Positions 60,651-64,000 of a DNA stretch of 64,000 nt are shown here, piece after piece. Under the pieces are notes generated by a model, which was not told where the DNA came from, searched no databases, and saw only the letters and a list, made by a program, of their open reading frames with translations. Origin of the DNA: Chloroflexota bacterium. GTDB lineage: Bacteria; Chloroflexota; Anaerolineae; Anaerolineales; UBA11579. Both the position numbers and the translations under genes were made by a program. Every line of letters starts with the position of its first letter. The stretch's first letter is position 1. The stretch lies in contig JABFGG010000009.1 of the NCBI GenBank assembly GCA_013112575.1, positions 1 through 64,000 of the forward strand. Reading direction: 5' to 3'.

Positions 60651-60673
60651 TTGAGATTACATATAATGTAGTT

Positions 60674-62206
60674 ATGGGAATTCGTTTCGTGGGAATTATT
60701 GGGCTTTTTCTTTCACTGTTGTTTCTGGGGGCCTGTGGTCAGGTGGAAATCCAGGAGGCTGTTACTGCACAACCATCGGATAGACCTGAAACAACTGAAA
60801 CTGTGGAAGCGTTGCCGACCGATGCTGCAACCTCAACCCCAATCCTGATAGTCACTATCACACCAACACCGGTGATTTCAGATGTTCGTTTGACACATGA
60901 TTTGTTGTGGTTACGTAGCGGTGATGAGGATGAGATAGAGGATTATTATGGGGAAATCTGGCGTTGGCGCGCCAATACCCTATCGGCCGAGAAATTGGTG
61001 GGATCCTCAGATGATAGTCTTGTAGTGGTTCCCGGTCCGATCCTGGATTTTGATGAACAAAATGGGGTTATTTTGGTTTCATTGATCGCAGGGATCGATG
61101 CTCAAGAGGAAGCTACATACCAACTGGGTATTGTAGACATTGAGAAACTAAACTACCGGGTTCTTGTTGAATCCAAACAAAACCTACGATTTCCGCGATC
61201 CCCGTTTGAAGAGATCGCTTTATCACCTGACGCAAATTGGGCAGCCTATAGCTTTGGATTGATTACTGATTACGATCTGACCTCACAATATCCATTTTAC
61301 TCATATAGAGATCGTGAGATCAACATTTTCCAAATCGATCAACCTTGGGATGTGATCAGTTTAGGAAGATGTGATTTTCTGACGAACAGAGGAAGTTGTT
61401 TTGTCGGTTTACATTGGGCTCCGGATAGTAGCAAGCTTGCCTGGCATGGAAATGGTGGACTTTGGATTCATGAAATTGAGGGGAGCCCTGAGCTATTTAT
61501 CGAGGATTTCATTGATTTGGAAAATGAGACCAAAAACATTCGATATTCACCCAGGGAATGGTCTCTTGATGGAAAATATCTGATCTATTCTCGGGAAGGT
61601 TGGGAATGGGGTGAGAAGGGGATCTTAGAAGTCGAAACAGGGAAGTTCGTTGAAATTCCACAAACGCGGATTGCCGTTGGTCATCCGCATACTGAGGTTG
61701 TCTTATCTAGCCCAGAGCGCGTTTATGTAGTTCAGTCAGTTTTCCAGGACCCAAGAGCGGAAGAACCGCCGAAACACACTGATGTCACAATCTATGAAAT
61801 TTATTCATCAACAGATGGAATATCCCTCGTGGAGTACGCGCATCGAGAACTGAAATCAAATTTACAAGATTATGCATATGACCCGGTTATTTTGCCCGAT
61901 GGCGATATTCTTTGGATCATTGAGCGCATTCAAGCAGAGGATGATAGCTATCTACCAAACCAAAGATTCCTGGTTGCAAACTATGAATTATTCAGGAATG
62001 AAATTATTGAACTGAATCAATTTGATTTTTCTATGGACAAATTAGAGCATGTGTATCGTCGATTTTATTGGATTAGCGGCGGAAGTGGAATCTTAATTCA
62101 TCATCACGGCTATGCGGTTTATGTGGCTACCGATGGAAGCGTCTCAGCCTCAATAACTGAAATCGTAGGCAATGACGCCTGCTGCTTTGCCTGGGTGGAG
62201 AACTAA
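60674..62206 (+). CDS. Lipoprotein, propeller-like, unknown function
   Basis: This 510-residue protein has a signal peptide ending LLFLGACGQ near residue 21 and a Thr/Pro-rich linker to about residue 75. Repeated units follow, such as LSPDANWAAYSFG, WAPDSSKLAWHG and WSLDGKYLIYSREG, that resemble PD40 blades. No enzyme motif is recognised. It belongs to the same lipoprotein type as those at 21487 and 31491. TATAAT lies at 60662-60667, close to the ATG, but without a matching -35 box. Confidence 0.72.
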   Translation: MGIRFVGIIGLFLSLLFLGACGQVEIQEAVTAQPSDRPETTETVEALPTDAATSTPILIVTITPTPVISDVRLTHDLLWLRSGDEDEIEDYYGEIWRWRANTLSAEKLVGSSDDSLVVVPGPILDFDEQNGVILVSLIAGIDAQEEATYQLGIVDIEKLNYRVLVESKQNLRFPRSPFEEIALSPDANWAAYSFGLITDYDLTSQYPFYSYRDREINIFQIDQPWDVISLGRCDFLTNRGSCFVGLHWAPDSSKLAWHGNGGLWIHEIEGSPELFIEDFIDLENETKNIRYSPREWSLDGKYLIYSREGWEWGEKGILEVETGKFVEIPQTRIAVGHPHTEVVLSSPERVYVVQSVFQDPRAEEPPKHTDVTIYEIYSSTDGISLVEYAHRELKSNLQDYAYDPVILPDGDILWIIERIQAEDDSYLPNQRFLVANYELFRNEIIELNQFDFSMDKLEHVYRRFYWISGGSGILIHHHGYAVYVATDGSVSASITEIVGNDACCFAWVEN

Positions 62207-62209
62207 AAA

Positions 62210-62231
62210 GAGCCTCTCGTTCGAGAGGCTC
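62210..62231. terminator. Bidirectional terminator
   Basis: GAGCCTCTCG and CGAGAGGCTC form a perfect ten-base stem with a two-base loop between convergent genes. AAAAA precedes it, which gives a T-run for the minus-strand gene. Confidence 0.88.
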
Positions 62232-62237
62232 CTGGCT

Positions 62238-63185
62238 TTATTCGTCTTCGCCGTCTAGTATCTTAGTCACTTCTTCGTACTCTTCCGTGCTCAACTCCCA
62301 TTCGCTAGCCTTGGCGTTGGCCTGAACGTGCTCGACGCTGGTGGCACCGGATATGACGGAACTGACAGCAGTTTGGCCCAACAGCCAGGCATGAGCCAGT
62401 TCGTTGATGGTGTGGTCGCGCTCTTCTGCAAACGTAGTCAATTGGCCCAAAACGGCATAGTTATCATCAGTCATATATTTCTGGACGTAGGGGCTTTGTT
62501 CGCCACGCGAGCCTTTTGGGGCAGCTTGACCGGCTTTGTATTTGCCCGTAAGGAAACCACCTGCCAGCGGGAAGTAGGGCAGGATGCCCCAGCCAAAGTA
62601 GTTGCAGGCGGGGATAAGTTCTTCTTCGATGCCGCGCTCGAACATGTGATAGTGCGGCTGGATGGAAACGAACTCGTTCCAGGCTTTCATTTCGCTGAGG
62701 GCTTTGGCGTGGGTCAACTGCCAGGCGGAGAAGTTGGAGGCGCCAATGTAGCGCACCTTGCCTTGGGTGATGAGATCATCGAGGGCACGCAGGGTTTCTT
62801 CGATGGGGGTGCTTTCATCCCAGTGGTGCATCTGGTAGAGGTCGATGTAGTCGGTATCCAGGCGGCGCAGGCTGGCCTCGACGGCGTTCATGAGATGGTA
62901 GCGTGAGCCACCTTTTTCGTTGGGGCCGACTTCACCACGCGCATAATAGAACTTGGTGGCGATGAGGAAATTCTCGCGGCGCCCTTGGATGGCCTTTCCA
63001 ATGGTTTCTTCTGAACGGCCATCCTGGTACATGTCGGCCGTATCGATGAGATTCATACCGCCATCAAGGGCAGCATCCATCAGGTCTTTGACCCCAGCTT
63101 CATCCACCTTGCCGCCAAATTGGTTGGTGCCCAGACCGATGACGGAAACGTGCAGGCCGGAATTACCTAATCTACGAAATTGCAT
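62238..63185 (-). CDS. Aldo/keto reductase
   Basis: This 315-residue TIM-barrel oxidoreductase has the catalytic set: Asp and Tyr in [16 protein letters not shown] near residue 47, Lys in FLIATKFYY and His in [14 protein letters not shown]. The C-terminal NADPH-binding region ([16 protein letters not shown]) is present. It reduces aldehydes or ketones, or oxidises alcohols; the substrate is unknown. RBS AGGAG on the minus strand. A single-gene unit. Confidence 0.92.
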   Translation of the reverse strand: MQFRRLGNSGLHVSVIGLGTNQFGGKVDEAGVKDLMDAALDGGMNLIDTADMYQDGRSEETIGKAIQGRRENFLIATKFYYARGEVGPNEKGGSRYHLMNAVEASLRRLDTDYIDLYQMHHWDESTPIEETLRALDDLITQGKVRYIGASNFSAWQLTHAKALSEMKAWNEFVSIQPHYHMFERGIEEELIPACNYFGWGILPYFPLAGGFLTGKYKAGQAAPKGSRGEQSPYVQKYMTDDNYAVLGQLTTFAEERDHTINELAHAWLLGQTAVSSVISGATSVEHVQANAKASEWELSTEEYEEVTKILDGEDE

Positions 63186-63266
63186 GAATTGCTCCTGATA
63201 AAAAAGTACATGATGAAATCAATGTTTGTTGTTATTCTACCGCGCAGTATTGGCAGGATGAAAAAG

Positions 63267-63295
63267 CGGGAAAGCACTGTCTTGGTGCTTTCCCG
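63267..63295. terminator. Terminator between the aldo/keto reductase and DUF885 genes
   Basis: CGGGAAAGCAC and GTGCTTTCCCG form a perfect 11-base stem with a seven-base loop, with A-rich and T-rich flanks. It lies after the DUF885 gene on the minus strand. Confidence 0.85.
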
Positions 63296-63321
63296 TTTGT
63301 GGGGTAACCGAATTGTCTCTC

Positions 63322-63348
63322 GGGTGCAGCGCGCTGCGCCCCTACACC
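63322..63348. repeat. 27-bp palindromic repeat, copy 3
   Basis: GGGTG, central GCAGCGCGCTGC, then GCCCCTACACC. Same length and ends as the copies at 48426 and 58238. It lies in the gap between the terminator and the DUF885 stop. Confidence 0.65.
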
Positions 63349-63388
63349 TAGATATCTGAAGTATGAATAACCATCAAACCACCACTCC

Positions 63389-64000
63389 CTAACTCCCTGC
63401 CAGCTTGTCAGCGATGTATTGGTTAACGATGTCTTCCAGAAGATCGAGAGGGACACTGCCGCTGCTGAGGATGACGGTGTGGAATTCCTTGAGGTCGAAT
63501 TGATCGCCCAGTTGGTCCATAGCCACTTGGCGCAGTTCGAGGATCTTCAGCATGCCCACCATGTAGGAAGTGGATTGACCCGGTAAGACAACGTAGCGGG
63601 CGATCTGTTGCTGTGACATCTGCTCGTCGAAGCCTATGTTTTCACTGAAGAATGCCGTGGCTTCATCGAAGGTCCAGCCTTGGGCATGAATGCCTGTATC
63701 GACGACCAGACGGGCGGCACGGAATGCTTCGAACTGCAAACGGCCCAGGTCCCCATAAACATCATCCTCATACCAGCCCAACTCCGAGGCCAGACGTTCA
63801 GCATATAAGGCCCAACCCTCCACGTAGGCATTGATACCGATGATATTTCTGAATAGTGGTAAATCCATTTCCTGAGCAAGGGCGATTTGCAAGTGATGTC
63901 CGGGAATTGCCTCATGGTAGTTTAGGGTAGGGATAGTATGCCAGGGCTCGGGGTTGCCACCTGCTTGGGCGTAAAATGCACCAGGGCGCGTACCATCCAA
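63389..64000 (-). CDS. DUF885-family protein, C-terminal part (5' end outside window)
   Basis: The visible 203 residues start in WHTIPTLNYHEAIPGHHLQ. The HEAIPGHH motif holds the HExxxH-like metal site of DUF885, a group of predicted zinc peptidases. NAYVEGWALYAERLASELG follows with a further conserved Glu, and YVVLPGQSTSYMVG closes the domain. The N-terminal part of this roughly 550-600-residue family lies beyond the window end, so signal peptide and start cannot be seen. Confidence 0.88.
   Translation of the reverse strand: MDGTRPGAFYAQAGGNPEPWHTIPTLNYHEAIPGHHLQIALAQEMDLPLFRNIIGINAYVEGWALYAERLASELGWYEDDVYGDLGRLQFEAFRAARLVVDTGIHAQGWTFDEATAFFSENIGFDEQMSQQQIARYVVLPGQSTSYMVGMLKILELRQVAMDQLGDQFDLKEFHTVILSSGSVPLDLLEDIVNQYIADKLAGS

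Overview
The window looks like a chromosomal segment of a Chloroflexota bacterium, probably of the Anaerolineae type. This is inferred from the gene families and their order, not from a marker gene. Signs are a moderate G+C content, many lipoproteins with Thr/Pro-rich linkers after the lipobox, several TolB/PD40-like propeller proteins, a Ser/Thr kinase fused to a formylglycine-generating-enzyme-like domain, the TIGR03960/DUF2344 radical-SAM pair, and an FMN-riboswitch-controlled ABC system of the RibXY kind known from Chloroflexus.

Layout. Bases 1-8406 hold one plus-strand catabolic operon of nine genes: FGGY kinase, Gfo/Idh/MocA dehydrogenase, Zn-type alcohol dehydrogenase, phosphotriesterase-fold hydrolase, cupin phosphoglucose isomerase, 2-hydroxyacid dehydrogenase, KDPG-type aldolase, shikimate-dehydrogenase-like protein and FucI/AraA-like isomerase. 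It probably degrades a polyol, cyclitol or sugar acid. A tRNA-Arg(CCG) follows. Bases 8600-15200 hold the DUF2344 and TIGR03960 radical-SAM genes, split by a plus-strand cassette (esterase-like lipoprotein, YfcC transporter, M14-like DUF2817 peptidase). The first two cassette genes share a duplicated promoter, leader and N-terminus. Bases 15300-15980 are a decayed RAYT transposase flanked by REP-like palindromes.

Bases 16000-27200 carry envelope lipoproteins, an SDR and a minus-strand SbcD, PD40, PD40, MsrB (frameshifted), SbcC series. Bases 27200-41300 carry a TetR/DoxX divergon with a clear operator, DinB and flavin/PNPOx-like genes, the kinase-FGE fusion, a membrane-protein/HTH pair, Hpt and GGDEF signalling genes, dnaK, a flavin reductase, RNase D, a beta-CASP hydrolase and tRNA-Ser(CGA). 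A broken IS982-type element lies at 41371-42214.

Bases 42200-56600 are mostly housekeeping: recF, def, a cyclic-nucleotide/PH-domain membrane protein, a phosphohexomutase, an EamA transporter, a PyrK-like protein, an SPFH protein, selD, a phosphatase, gamma-glutamyltransferase, a deaminase, an erythromycin-esterase-like lipoprotein and ferritin. Bases 56870-60030 are a complete riboflavin-uptake unit: promoter, FMN riboswitch, a long hairpin-rich leader, then permease, binding protein and ATPase. The window ends with a lipoprotein, an aldo/keto reductase and the C-terminal part of a DUF885 protein.

The points most worth a second look are: selD contains an in-frame TGA at the catalytic cysteine position with a plausible bacterial SECIS hairpin, so the organism very likely makes selenoproteins; the FMN-riboswitch/ABC unit; a 27-bp palindromic repeat family with one copy inside the ribY-like coding sequence; the promoter/N-terminus duplication; and recurrent -10 boxes 6-10 nt before start codons, which suggests leaderless mRNAs. 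Three otherwise intact genes (msrB, the RAYT gene and a small membrane protein) are each broken by what looks like a single missing base. Sequencing error must be excluded for these.
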